NCBI GenBank assembly: GCA_964584815.1
Contig: CAZPBO010000080.1
Coordinates: forward strand, 1-6,067
Source of the DNA: CAZPBO01 sp964584815
Lineage (GTDB): Bacteria > Planctomycetota > SKW154
Direction: 5' to 3'
Length of the DNA stretch: 6,067 bases
Shown here: positions 1-6,032 of the stretch, in pieces
Layout: every line of letters starts with the position of its first letter
Position numbering within the stretch: the first letter of the stretch is position 1
The notes under the pieces: model-generated
What the model was told of the DNA's origin: nothing
Databases searched by the model: none
Seen by the model: the letters and a program-made list of their open reading frames with translations, nothing else
Made by a program: the position numbers and the translations under genes

Positions 1-54
1 TAGCGCGCCAGCATGGGGGGCTGGAGGTCGCGGGTTCAAATCCCGCCGCCCCGA
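1..54 (+). tRNA. tRNA-Pro(GGG), 3' part (5' end outside window)
   Basis: The visible part folds as a canonical tRNA from the D stem onward. The D-stem 3' strand is at 3-6. The anticodon stem CCAGC (8-12) pairs with GCTGG (20-24) around the 7-base loop ATGGGGG, which puts GGG at anticodon positions 34-36 after the invariant T33. A 5-base variable region follows. The T stem GCGGG (30-34) pairs with CCCGC (42-46) around loop TTCAAAT. The acceptor 3' strand CGCCCCG is at 47-53, with discriminator A at 54. The terminal G of the acceptor strand implies C1, which is characteristic of bacterial tRNA-Pro and supports the identity. CCA is not encoded, since TTC follows, so it would be added after transcription. 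The 5' acceptor strand and most of the D arm lie outside the window. The antisense strand is read through by the recombinase frame. Confidence 0.93.
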
Positions 55-1720
55 TTCTGTCTCTGCGTATCTCCAATCCAAATACGCTCCCCTCAAATAC
101 CCCCTTCAAACTCGTCACTAACTCCACCCTGCCGTCACCATAAACCCGTATCGCCTCTATATGCCGCCTTAACTCACCATACAGCATCTCAGGCGGCTTT
201 TCGTCCAACGCCCCTAACAAACGCCATACCGCATCCAGCACCGTCTGCGCATACTTCTCCTCTATGTTCTCCTCCTGCATCATCTTTATCTGCGCTTCTA
301 ACTCCTCTTTCTCCTGCTTTCTCCTTGCCAGCCGCTCGCGTAACTCCTCTATCCCAACCCCAGACTCTATCGCATCCACAAGTCGCCCTATCTTCGCCTC
401 TATCGCACGCTTCTTCCGCATTAACTTCTTCAAACTGCCAAGCCTTCGCTTGAGTCTCCTCTCCACCTCCTCTGCCGCTTTGTAGACGAGATACCTGAAT
501 GCCTCAGGCTCATAGACCTTCTCCTTCAGCATCTCAAGCACCACCTGCTCAAGCCGCTCAACGCGGATGGATGTTTTGTTGGAGCAGACGGCTTCGCCGC
601 GTTGTATGCGTTTGCCGCAGACGAAGTAGCGGTAATGCGACCCACCGCGGCTGCCGCGCACCACAAACTTGGCTCCGCATTCCGCACATTCCACCAACCC
701 CCGCAGAAAACTCGTCATCCGCGGTCGGGCAACCCCCTTGTTCGTCCCTTTGCCCACACCTTTTGATAACTTCTTGTTCTCTTCAAACCTTTTTTGCGCT
801 GCCTCCCACAACTCCTCGCTCACTATCGCCAACTCCGGTATCTCACACACCACCCACTCCTCCTGTGGAAGTGGTCTCTTCAGCCGCCTACCATCACGCG
901 TCAGAATGTCCTTTGTGCGGTTCCATATCAGCAACCCTTTGTAGATTGGGTTTTTAAGAATAGAGCGAACGACTGTTGGGGCAAAGGTGCCGCCTGGGTC
1001 GCCCGAGCGGTCGCGCTTGCGTATCCCACGGCTGTTCAGTATGCGTGCTATCCGTCTGAACCCAAATCCAGCCTGCACATACATCTCGTATATCTTCCGC
1101 ACTATTTCCGCTTCTTCAGGCTCAATCTCAAGGCGCACGCCTATCCGCAGCGGGTTGCCGTCTATATCCTTCTCCTCTGGGTGATAAATGGGTTTCCTGC
1201 GGTAGCCGTATGGCGGTCTACCGCTGCACCAGTAACCGTTCCTCGCCTTAGCCGCCATACCACGCTTTGTTCGTCTCGCTATCTCCTTACTGTCCGCCTC
1301 CGCCTTGAGTTCCTTAATTCCCAGAAGCCACAAACCGCTTTCGTCTTCCTCGTCCACATAGCCATCTGCGACACTCAAGACACGCACCCCATGCTCCTGC
1401 AACAGGCGTCTGTAGCGGATGCTTTCCTCCCTGTTACGCGCAAAACGGCTTAAGTCCTCAACCAGTATGACATTGAACGGACAGTTCGGACTTGTAGCGA
1501 TGTGAATCATCTTCCGAAATCCGGCTCTGTGCGCAACACTCCGCCCTGTTTCCGCCTCGTCAGTAAAGTGAGGATACTGTGCACAATGAATCCAATCAGG
1601 AAAGCGTCTCTGCACATCCTGCAGGATAAGTGCTATCTGGTCTTGACAGGAGCGCGGATTCTGCAGGTCAGAACTGTATCGCGCATAGATTGTGAACACA
1701 ATCATACGCGGTGCCTTCAT
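1..1720 (-). CDS. Large serine recombinase (site-specific integrase/resolvase family), 3' end beyond the window
   Basis: I translated this frame by hand; it is open for 573 codons and has no stop before the window edge. An ATG at 1720 follows GGAGG with 6-base spacing. The N-terminal catalytic domain (about 1-150) has YARYSSD with the expected nucleophile Ser16, then D54/G59/R60 and the DLSRFAR block at 89-95. The recombinase domain (about 160-265) has GRPPYGY at 167-173 and NPIYKG at 257-262. A zinc ribbon is formed by C345-x2-C348 and C368-x10-C379. A charged coiled coil (about 414-488) and a short basic tail follow. This is the usual large-serine-integrase architecture, which cuts and rejoins DNA through a phosphoserine link to integrate or excise an element. 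The start overlaps the upstream gene by ATGA (1717-1720). The last 18 or so codons are the antisense of the tRNA-Pro gene, so the true C terminus is uncertain. Family assignment is firm; the partner att sites are unknown. Confidence 0.95.
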   Translation of the reverse strand, partial: MKAPRMIVFTIYARYSSDLQNPRSCQDQIALILQDVQRRFPDWIHCAQYPHFTDEAETGRSVAHRAGFRKMIHIATSPNCPFNVILVEDLSRFARNREESIRYRRLLQEHGVRVLSVADGYVDEEDESGLWLLGIKELKAEADSKEIARRTKRGMAAKARNGYWCSGRPPYGYRRKPIYHPEEKDIDGNPLRIGVRLEIEPEEAEIVRKIYEMYVQAGFGFRRIARILNSRGIRKRDRSGDPGGTFAPTVVRSILKNPIYKGLLIWNRTKDILTRDGRRLKRPLPQEEWVVCEIPELAIVSEELWEAAQKRFEENKKLSKGVGKGTNKGVARPRMTSFLRGLVECAECGAKFVVRGSRGGSHYRYFVCGKRIQRGEAVCSNKTSIRVERLEQVVLEMLKEKVYEPEAFRYLVYKAAEEVERRLKRRLGSLKKLMRKKRAIEAKIGRLVDAIESGVGIEELRERLARRKQEKEELEAQIKMMQEENIEEKYAQTVLDAVWRLLGALDEKPPEMLYGELRRHIEAIRVYGDGRVELVTSLKGVFEGSVFGLEIRRDRIGAAGFEPATSSPPCWRA

Positions 1721-2085
1721 AACGAGCCTCCAACTCTTGTGCTATCCGAGACGGTCTCATCTGCCGCCCAGCATGCAAGCGCGTCAAGGAGTGCCCTCTG
1801 CGCCAACGGTAGACCGCTCCTCTCACCCTTCTCTGCCGCCTCCGCAAAGACAATGGCAAATCCCAACACCACCAGCCCCGCAATGAACGGTGACAGCAAG
1901 GCGAGAACAAATTCGCGAAAGCATTTATATAACGGGTCGTCCTTTTCCCGCTTACGGTCCTTCCTGACAGGCAACTGCGCATTTACTGGTATAGGCGCTC
2001 CCATAGATGCAAACACCGCTACGCGGAGTGGCTCAGGATATACAGCCGCAATCTTTGGGAAAACACCCACCGCACACATCGTCAT
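1717..2085 (-). CDS. Small single-pass membrane protein of unknown function, in recombinase operon
   Basis: I do not recognise this 122-residue protein. It has an N-terminal segment of about 58 residues with a strongly basic patch at 41-48 (RKDRKREK). One hydrophobic helix follows at about 59-82, then a 40-residue C-terminal tail. The basic patch next to the helix suggests N-in, C-out topology. The start is ambiguous. The ATG at 2085 overlaps the upstream stop in an ATGA but sits only 2 bases after GAGGAG. The ATG at 2079 (residue 3) is 8 bases from the same site and is better spaced. The 3' end overlaps the recombinase start by ATGA, so it should be translated in step with its neighbours. 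A role in controlling the recombinase or the HTH protein is an inference from position only. That it lies between two convincing genes with exact 4-base overlaps on both sides argues that it is a real gene. Confidence 0.72.
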   Translation of the reverse strand: MTMCAVGVFPKIAAVYPEPLRVAVFASMGAPIPVNAQLPVRKDRKREKDDPLYKCFREFVLALLSPFIAGLVVLGFAIVFAEAAEKGERSGLPLAQRALLDALACWAADETVSDSTRVGGSL

Positions 2086-2426
2086 TTCTCCTCACTGCGC
2101 TGCAGTAGTTGCAAGAAAAGCCACGCCAGTCCCGCACCAACACCCACTCCTAACAGGAACGGCAGCACCTTCTCCATAAAGTTCAGTGCTTTCTTGTCGT
2201 TGTTCCGCCGCGCACGCTCCACCTCACACGCTATGCCGTAGAGCCCCTCCAGCACCTGTCGCTGCGTTCCTTGGGCCGGTAATTCACCCGATTCCCAGCG
2301 ATAGACGGAGCGTGGTGCAGCGCCCAAAAATCGTGCCAACTCATGAGGCTTCAGCCCGAACACCTCTCGTATGAATTTGATATGCTGTGGCGATAAGCGC
2401 CCAAATTTGGGACCTCCTATTGTCAT
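2082..2426 (-). CDS. Helix-turn-helix DNA-binding protein with C-terminal transmembrane anchor
   Basis: The 114-residue product has an N-terminal HTH domain at about 12-65. Its core runs LKPHELARFLG (25-35), turn AAPRS, and recognition helix VYRWESGE (41-48), the pattern of XRE/plasmid-antitoxin-like regulators. A basic stretch (RARRNNDKK, 71-79) is followed by one hydrophobic helix at about 87-108 and a charged tail. The HTH would therefore face the cytoplasm, tethered to the membrane by its C terminus, which is unusual for this fold. ATG at 2426 is preceded by GAGGAAG with 7-base spacing, and a promoter lies just upstream. The stop overlaps the next gene by ATGA (2082-2085). It is the first gene of the operon leading to the serine recombinase, so control of that operon and of excision is a reasonable inference. 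Its DNA target and any membrane signal are unknown. Confidence 0.85.
   Translation of the reverse strand: MTIGGPKFGRLSPQHIKFIREVFGLKPHELARFLGAAPRSVYRWESGELPAQGTQRQVLEGLYGIACEVERARRNNDKKALNFMEKVLPFLLGVGVGAGLAWLFLQLLQRSEEK
2400..2411. repeat. 12-bp perfect palindrome CCCAAATTTGGG in the start of the HTH gene
   Basis: CCCAAATTTGGG is identical to its reverse complement and covers codons 6-9 of the HTH gene, about 50 bases into the transcript predicted from the promoter at 2455-2485. It could be a second operator half of an autoregulatory circuit or simply coding coincidence. Low confidence as a functional site. Confidence 0.3.
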
Positions 2427-2446
2427 GGCAAAACTTCCTCTTGTGT

Positions 2447-2456
2447 CTTTGCAAAG
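2447..2456. promoter_or_regulatory. Candidate operator: 10-bp palindrome CTTTGCAAAG at the HTH operon promoter
   Basis: The palindrome begins inside the -10 hexamer (2455-2460) and extends to about the expected transcription start of the minus-strand operon. A protein bound here would block RNA polymerase, so it is a plausible autoregulatory site for the HTH protein encoded immediately downstream. The sequence symmetry is directly visible; the function is inferred. Confidence 0.35.
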
Positions 2457-2485
2457 TATACAACATTTCGTCCGTTGTTTGTCAC
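2455..2485 (-). promoter_or_regulatory. Sigma70-like promoter of the HTH/membrane protein/recombinase operon
   Basis: On the minus strand, a -10 hexamer TATACT (2455-2460) and a -35-like GTGACA (2480-2485) are separated by 19 bases, slightly longer than optimal. The predicted start is about 20 bases before the ribosome binding site of the HTH gene, which fits a short leader. The -10 is a good match. The -35 and spacing are weaker, as might suit a regulated promoter. Confidence 0.5.
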
Positions 2486-2621
2486 ACTTCTGTAACCTTT
2501 AACCTCCGCCAAACCTTTCCCCGCAGCGTTGTTAGTAAGGAAACACTGCTTCAGAAGTGGATGACGAGGTTGAGTGCAAGGGTGGATGCGCCACTTCTTA
2601 ATCGCGCTACTTCCCACCGCT

Positions 2622-3035
2622 CTATCGTTTGTGCAACCGTCCTCTTATGTCCGCCAGTATCTCGCTCTCAAGTTGTGTGTGGTTCCCCTTAGGAACCCAC
2701 TCTTCTGTAAGACTATCATACTCCTGCCTTTCTACCTTAATCTTCACTCTGAATGGTTTTCTGCTGACGACCTTTGCCACGCATCTTGTTCTATACTGTG
2801 ATAGGAATTTGGTATACTGTTTCCACGCTGTGCGCAGGTAGCCTGAGTCCTTGTCCACAACTTCTATATCAAACCGCTCGCTCACGGCGTCCACGACCGC
2901 CAGCCACGCATCTTCGTAACCGACCCACGGCGACGCTTCCACCATCTTGTAGGTCGCGGCACGCGCTGTCACACAGCCTGCTGCTAACAGCGCAGAAATA
3001 AGGCAAACCATCATCCCTGACCCCTTTTTGAACAT
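2622..3035 (-). CDS. Small secreted lipoprotein of unknown function
   Basis: The 137-residue product starts at an ATG with AGGAGG 6 bases upstream. The signal peptide has a basic start (FKKG), a hydrophobic core at 8-19 and a lipobox-like LLAAGC ending at Cys21, so it is probably a lipid-anchored envelope protein. The mature part contains a stretch with a helix-strand pattern at about 38-70 (WVGYEDAWLAVVDAVSERFD, then a VVDKDSGYLRT strand). This looks like the small alpha/beta domains of several poorly characterised envelope lipoproteins; I cannot name the family. The C-terminal third is charged, alternating strands and a helix (about 90-137). It begins 18 bases after the stop of the C11 peptidase gene on the same strand, so the two are almost certainly co-transcribed. 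A role as accessory or partner of the peptidase is an inference from that. Confidence 0.83.
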   Translation of the reverse strand: MFKKGSGMMVCLISALLAAGCVTARAATYKMVEASPWVGYEDAWLAVVDAVSERFDIEVVDKDSGYLRTAWKQYTKFLSQYRTRCVAKVVSRKPFRVKIKVERQEYDSLTEEWVPKGNHTQLESEILADIRGRLHKR

Positions 3036-3053
3036 CTGCTTCCTCCTAATGAT

Positions 3054-5468
3054 CTATGGCACATCTATGTAGGTCCATTCCATATCATTGCCGCCGAACA
3101 GGTCTTCGGCGTAGAAACCGCAGAGGAAAGTGCCCGATGCGACCTGCCCGTAAACCATCTTGAGTTTATCAGCCGCCATAGAAGCGCCGTATTCGTCGTA
3201 TGTGCCTCCGCTTGATGTGTCCACATATGTGTGAAGCGGCTGGAACAGGTCACCTGATTGCGGGATATACTCAACGACGAGCCCGAGCACATACACTTGA
3301 AACGCCAAAAGATTGCCAGAGATGTCAAAGTAGGCTTCGCAATCATACCACATTGTGCCGCCGTCAACACTGAGCCTGCCGTATGCTACATAGCCCAGAC
3401 CTGAAACAACATCGTGCCCCACAAATGTCGCTGTTGTGCCGTCGCTTATCAGTATTGACTTTGCGTCCCAATTCCAGGAAAGAGACCATGCCGTTGATGT
3501 GTGCCATTTGCCAATCTCTTTGCCGTTGGGCAGGGTTTGGGTGTTTTGGATTGGCAGATACATATAGAAGTAGAGTCTTGAGCCGCTTTGACGCATCAGA
3601 AGGCAGCAGGCATTGACTATCCCGTTGCCCGTCAGGGTTGCCGTAATTTGCACAGGGTTTGAAGGGGTGGCTGTTGTGCCTGACGCCTGCAGGTTGGTTA
3701 TGTCTATATCGGGCGTCCAAAGGGCAGCGTAGACATAATAGGCGACCAGCATATCATCCCAACTGTATTGGCTGGCAAGCCATGTGCTCTGATACGCGGA
3801 TGAATAATTGTTGTAGGTCTGGTAATCCTTCGGGAAGAAGATGGAGAACCCGCCGGAGTATTGGTGCCAACTGCCGCAATATGACTCAATCACCATGTTC
3901 GTCAACGACTGCAGCGCAAGCAGAATGTTTGCCTGCAGTGTTGTATCGCTTGTGATGTTGTAAAGGGTGTATAGCAGGTCAGCCAGACCAACGGCGGTGT
4001 CGTTGCTGCTCTGCGTGTCGGAGAAGGTATCGGCATAGTAGCGCGCATATCCAAGGTCCATGCCGACAGACGAGATGTTGTTCTGCAGGTGCTGCGCCAC
4101 AGAGTCAAGGTCGCTTAAAAACTGCGCCGCATTTGCGGTGTCAAGCGCAATCAGGGTCGCCTTCTCCGAACCGTTCTGCCGACACGCCGCAGCATAGTCG
4201 TTCACGATGCGGCTGGCAAGGTCAGAACCGCTCGCCGCAGGATTGCTCCTCAGATACCCCAGACTCGCTTTGTAGTCCCAGCCGAAGCCGGGTTCTGTCT
4301 CCGCCGACATCACAAGTATCTCTGCCACATCGTAAAATGCCGCCAGCGTCTCAACACATCCTACAAGACACATATCAAACCCTAACAGGTCAAGTCTCTG
4401 CAACCCCGTCGCCTGCAATGCGTTGTATATCGCGTTGTAGACCGGCTGCCATGTCAGATAACTGTTGTCCGTCTCATCCTGCGAATAAACCATCCAGGTC
4501 ATTCCGTGGTTCCACAGCACGAGCGCATAATGCTGCGCCTTAAACCGCCCCATCGCCCATTCAAGGAAGTCCTGCAGCGTCGCCTGCGCACACATGTCCA
4601 CCTCACCCAAGTCCGCCAACTCCTCCGACGCGATGCTTGATGTGCTGTCACCCTTCACATAAAAGCGCTTGCAGGTGGTCCAGTTGCCGTTTGAAGTGTC
4701 ATAGTCGGGATGCCTGTCAAACTGCACCACGATATTCACATCAGATGTTGAACCACCAGATTCTTCCATCTCGTTGATGTCCGTAATGCCCGCTTCCTCA
4801 AGGTTGTTGTCGCCATTGATGTAGACCATCACCGTCCACGCAGCGACCTTAACTGTGATGGAAAGCCCTTTCTGCACCGTCTGTGCAGGGCTGCTCCCGT
4901 CATCCACCGCCACCGTGAAACTGTATGTTCCCCCCGCCGTCGGATAGCCAGATATCTCCCCTGAACTGGGGTTGATTGAAAGTCCTGGCGGCAACTGTCC
5001 TGCTACAAGACGCCAGTTGCTGTAGGGTTGCCTGCCACCCCGCGCCTCAAGTTGAACCCAATACGGCGCTCCCACAGCCACATCCGGCAGACTGCTTGTC
5101 GTTATCTCAAACGGCGCCATATTTACAACAAGACTGAACGACCTGTCCGCTGTCTGAGTGCCATCTGTTACCGTCACAACAACGCTGTAGGGAGAACCCG
5201 CAGAGGTTCCCCAATCCGGCGTGCCGCTTATAACGCCTGTTGTAGGATTGATAGAAAGCCTCGACGGAAGCCCTGTTGCACTCCAGGAATAATTTGCAGA
5301 GTTGCCTCCCTGCGCCTGAACAGTGTAACTGTAGGGACTCCCCTCTGTAGCATCAGGAAGTGATGTTGTAACAATCTCAAGTGGCGCTACCTTGCTTTTG
5401 GACTTCTTCTTACCGCAACCAGCAAACGCCAGCACAACAACCACAACGAACAACCAGCGACGATGCAT
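3054..5468 (-). CDS. Clostripain-family (C11) cysteine peptidase lipoprotein with two Ig-like domains
   Basis: The 804-residue protein starts with a signal peptide (RR at 3-4, hydrophobic core about 6-16) and a lipobox ending at Cys18, followed by a Lys/Ser-rich linker (20-26). Two Ig-like repeats of the putative-Ig/He_PIG type lie at about 28-116 and 119-207; each shows LPD..., then LSINP..G.ISG and a closing strand. The peptidase domain begins at WTVMVYINGDNNLEE (211-225). Catalytic His321 is in LWNHG and catalytic Cys367 in GFDMCLVGCVE, followed by SAETEPGFGWDY (388-399), a family hallmark. In characterised C11 enzymes the Asp two residues before the Cys (here D365) helps bind a basic P1 residue, so cleavage after Arg or Lys is likely but not shown. 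The region from about 590 to the end is beta-rich and unassigned. It probably acts on the cell surface and is co-transcribed with the downstream lipoprotein. Confidence 0.93.
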   Translation of the reverse strand: MHRRWLFVVVVVLAFAGCGKKKSKSKVAPLEIVTTSLPDATEGSPYSYTVQAQGGNSANYSWSATGLPSRLSINPTTGVISGTPDWGTSAGSPYSVVVTVTDGTQTADRSFSLVVNMAPFEITTSSLPDVAVGAPYWVQLEARGGRQPYSNWRLVAGQLPPGLSINPSSGEISGYPTAGGTYSFTVAVDDGSSPAQTVQKGLSITVKVAAWTVMVYINGDNNLEEAGITDINEMEESGGSTSDVNIVVQFDRHPDYDTSNGNWTTCKRFYVKGDSTSSIASEELADLGEVDMCAQATLQDFLEWAMGRFKAQHYALVLWNHGMTWMVYSQDETDNSYLTWQPVYNAIYNALQATGLQRLDLLGFDMCLVGCVETLAAFYDVAEILVMSAETEPGFGWDYKASLGYLRSNPAASGSDLASRIVNDYAAACRQNGSEKATLIALDTANAAQFLSDLDSVAQHLQNNISSVGMDLGYARYYADTFSDTQSSNDTAVGLADLLYTLYNITSDTTLQANILLALQSLTNMVIESYCGSWHQYSGGFSIFFPKDYQTYNNYSSAYQSTWLASQYSWDDMLVAYYVYAALWTPDIDITNLQASGTTATPSNPVQITATLTGNGIVNACCLLMRQSGSRLYFYMYLPIQNTQTLPNGKEIGKWHTSTAWSLSWNWDAKSILISDGTTATFVGHDVVSGLGYVAYGRLSVDGGTMWYDCEAYFDISGNLLAFQVYVLGLVVEYIPQSGDLFQPLHTYVDTSSGGTYDEYGASMAADKLKMVYGQVASGTFLCGFYAEDLFGGNDMEWTYIDVP

Positions 5469-5474
5469 CTGTTT

Positions 5475-5481
5475 CCCCTCC
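5475..5481 (-). promoter_or_regulatory. Ribosome binding site deciding the peptidase start
   Basis: On the minus strand GGAGGGG lies 6 bases before the ATG at 5468. The frame stays open to a TTG at 5483, but that would place the Shine-Dalgarno inside the gene and add five residues before the signal peptide. The ATG at 5468 is therefore preferred. Confidence 0.8.
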
Positions 5482-5520
5482 AACCCAGCCGGTCGGGCGT
5501 AGAAGCAGCCGACAGGAGTA

Positions 5521-5548
5521 ATGATATGGCATATGTGCCCGTTGTCAA
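5521..5548 (-). promoter_or_regulatory. Sigma70-type promoter of the peptidase/lipoprotein operon
   Basis: On the minus strand a perfect -35 TTGACA (5543-5548) is followed after 16 bases by -10 TATCAT (5521-5526). Transcription would begin near 5514, giving a leader of about 45 bases before the peptidase ATG. It is the best promoter match in the window and lies back to back with the regulator's promoter. Confidence 0.75.
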
Positions 5549-5570
5549 TAGAAAATGACGTATCTATGCG

Positions 5571-5600
5571 GTGTCAAAGTGTCACTTTTTCATTTATACT
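5571..5600 (+). promoter_or_regulatory. Promoter of the XRE-type regulator
   Basis: The -10 TATACT (5595-5600) is preceded by a -35-like GTGTCA (5571-5576) at 18 bases. The predicted start, about 5607, gives a leader of about 22 bases to the ATG at 5629. This agrees with the chosen start and rules out the further upstream ATGs of the same frame. GTGTCA occurs again at 5579-5584, forming a direct repeat across the spacer. Confidence 0.6.
5576..5588. promoter_or_regulatory. Candidate operator AAAGTGTCACTTT within the regulator promoter
   Basis: A perfect 6+1+6 inverted repeat (AAAGTG-T-CACTTT) sits between the -35 and -10 elements of the plus-strand promoter, about 28 bases from the -35 of the divergent peptidase promoter. 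This is the typical size and position of an XRE-family dimer operator, so autorepression by the downstream regulator is likely, with possible effect on the peptidase operon. The symmetry is seen directly; the binding protein is inferred. Confidence 0.55.
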
Positions 5601-5628
5601 GCCCACGCTTCAGGGGTTAGGGGTAGGT

Positions 5629-5994
5629 ATGAGACGCAAGGTTGAGGCGTGGTTGCAGGGTGAGATGCGGTATTTCGGCAGGCGTGTGCGCGATCTGCGT
5701 ATTATGCGTAGAATGACGCAAGAGCAGTTAGCCGCCAAGGCGGAACTTGACCCCAAATCACTTGGAGCGGTGGAGCGTGGAGAGCGTAATGTCACGCTCC
5801 GTAATATTCTCAAAATCGCGCATGGACTTAATGTTGAGCCTGCGATGCTTTTCCTTTATGACCGCAATCCAAGTTCTGGAAGTCTTGATGATGTTGCGTT
5901 ATCCGCCGCGATAGAGGAGTTGGACGAAGAGGGTGTGGCGGCGTTGGCGGAGATAGCGCGTGTGCTCCTCTCTTACCGCCGTAAGCGTCTTTAA
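5629..5994 (+). CDS. XRE-family (HTH_3) transcriptional regulator
   Basis: The 121-residue product carries a complete XRE/Cro-CI helix-turn-helix at about 16-74. Helix 2 is MTQEQLAAKAE (29-39), the turn is around LDP, and recognition helix 3 is KSLGAVERGERN (43-54). VTLRNILKIAHGLNVEP (55-71) follows, as in typical single-domain regulators. The C-terminal 45 residues are acidic then basic, largely helical (SLDDVALSAAIEELDEEG, then RVLLSYRRKRL), probably a dimerisation helix. The ATG at 5629 has AGGGG 5 bases upstream and follows the mapped promoter; earlier ATGs in frame (from 5521) lie upstream of the promoter. An alternative start is residue 13 (5665), with GGGTGAG just before it. It is divergent from the secreted peptidase operon, so it is a candidate controller of it. 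No sensor domain is visible. Confidence 0.92.
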   Translation: MRRKVEAWLQGEMRYFGRRVRDLRIMRRMTQEQLAAKAELDPKSLGAVERGERNVTLRNILKIAHGLNVEPAMLFLYDRNPSSGSLDDVALSAAIEELDEEGVAALAEIARVLLSYRRKRL

Positions 5995-6006
5995 TTATTG
6001 AATTAA
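5991..6006 (+). terminator. Weak AT-rich hairpin at the regulator stop codon
   Basis: TTAATT pairs with AATTAA across the loop ATTG, overlapping the TAA stop of the regulator. The stem is all A-T and no T tract follows, so it is at best a poor terminator and may only reflect base composition. Confidence 0.2.
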
Positions 6007-6014
6007 GACGAGCG

Positions 6015-6032
6015 ACTACAGTGCACTGTAGT
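6015..6032. repeat. 18-bp perfect palindrome ACTACAGTGCACTGTAGT
   Basis: The sequence equals its own reverse complement and lies 20 bases after the regulator gene. As RNA it could form a 7-bp stem with a TGCA loop, but no T tract follows, so a terminator is unlikely. A dimeric protein binding site for a gene beyond the window, or a site-specific recombination site, is more plausible. The short flanks CGACT (6013-6017) and AGTCG (6063-6067) are also inversely repeated. Confidence 0.45.

Larger units (their letters stand above)
2427..2621. other. Spacer between the two minus-strand operons
   Basis: This stretch follows the 137-residue lipoprotein gene and precedes the HTH gene. Its left part carries the promoter and Shine-Dalgarno site of the HTH operon. 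Read on the minus strand from 2617, there is also an open frame of 64 codons with a GTG start that ends in an ATGA overlap with the HTH gene. It spans the promoter and has no recognisable domain, so I do not call it a gene. I see no convincing rho-independent terminator for the upstream lipoprotein operon: the only stems are 4-5 bp with no T tract. Confidence 0.5.

Noticed and set aside
30..54. Possible second copy of the tRNA 3' end marking the far element boundary
   Set aside because: I looked for a direct repeat of this segment elsewhere in the window on both strands and found none, so no right-hand attachment site can be claimed here.
13..1453. Long plus-strand open frames, rich in Pro/Ser/Thr, opposite the recombinase
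   Set aside because: They lie antisense to a recombinase with clear catalytic, recombinase and zinc-ribbon motifs. Their composition is the low-complexity pattern expected on the reverse of a charged coding region.
1668..1982. Minus-strand 104-codon frame overlapping the membrane protein gene and the recombinase start
   Set aside because: It is an out-of-frame shadow of two better-supported genes and has no recognisable domain or independent start signal.
2423..2617. Minus-strand 64-codon frame ending in an ATGA overlap with the HTH gene
   Set aside because: It starts with GTG and no clear ribosome site, covers the promoter of the operon and shows no domain. The ATGA overlap alone is not enough evidence, though it could be re-examined for conservation.
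4133..4543. Plus-strand open frame opposite the C11 peptidase domain
   Set aside because: It lies antisense to the catalytic region, which has unmistakable C11 motifs; composition is unlike a real protein.
5469..5483. TTG start for the peptidase lipoprotein
   Set aside because: It would include the Shine-Dalgarno within the coding sequence and add an unneeded five residues to the signal peptide; the ATG at 5468 is better spaced.
5521..5628. 36-residue N-terminal extension of the XRE regulator
   Set aside because: It would begin upstream of the regulator's promoter and cross the candidate operator. The ATG at 5629 has a ribosome site and fits the predicted transcription start.
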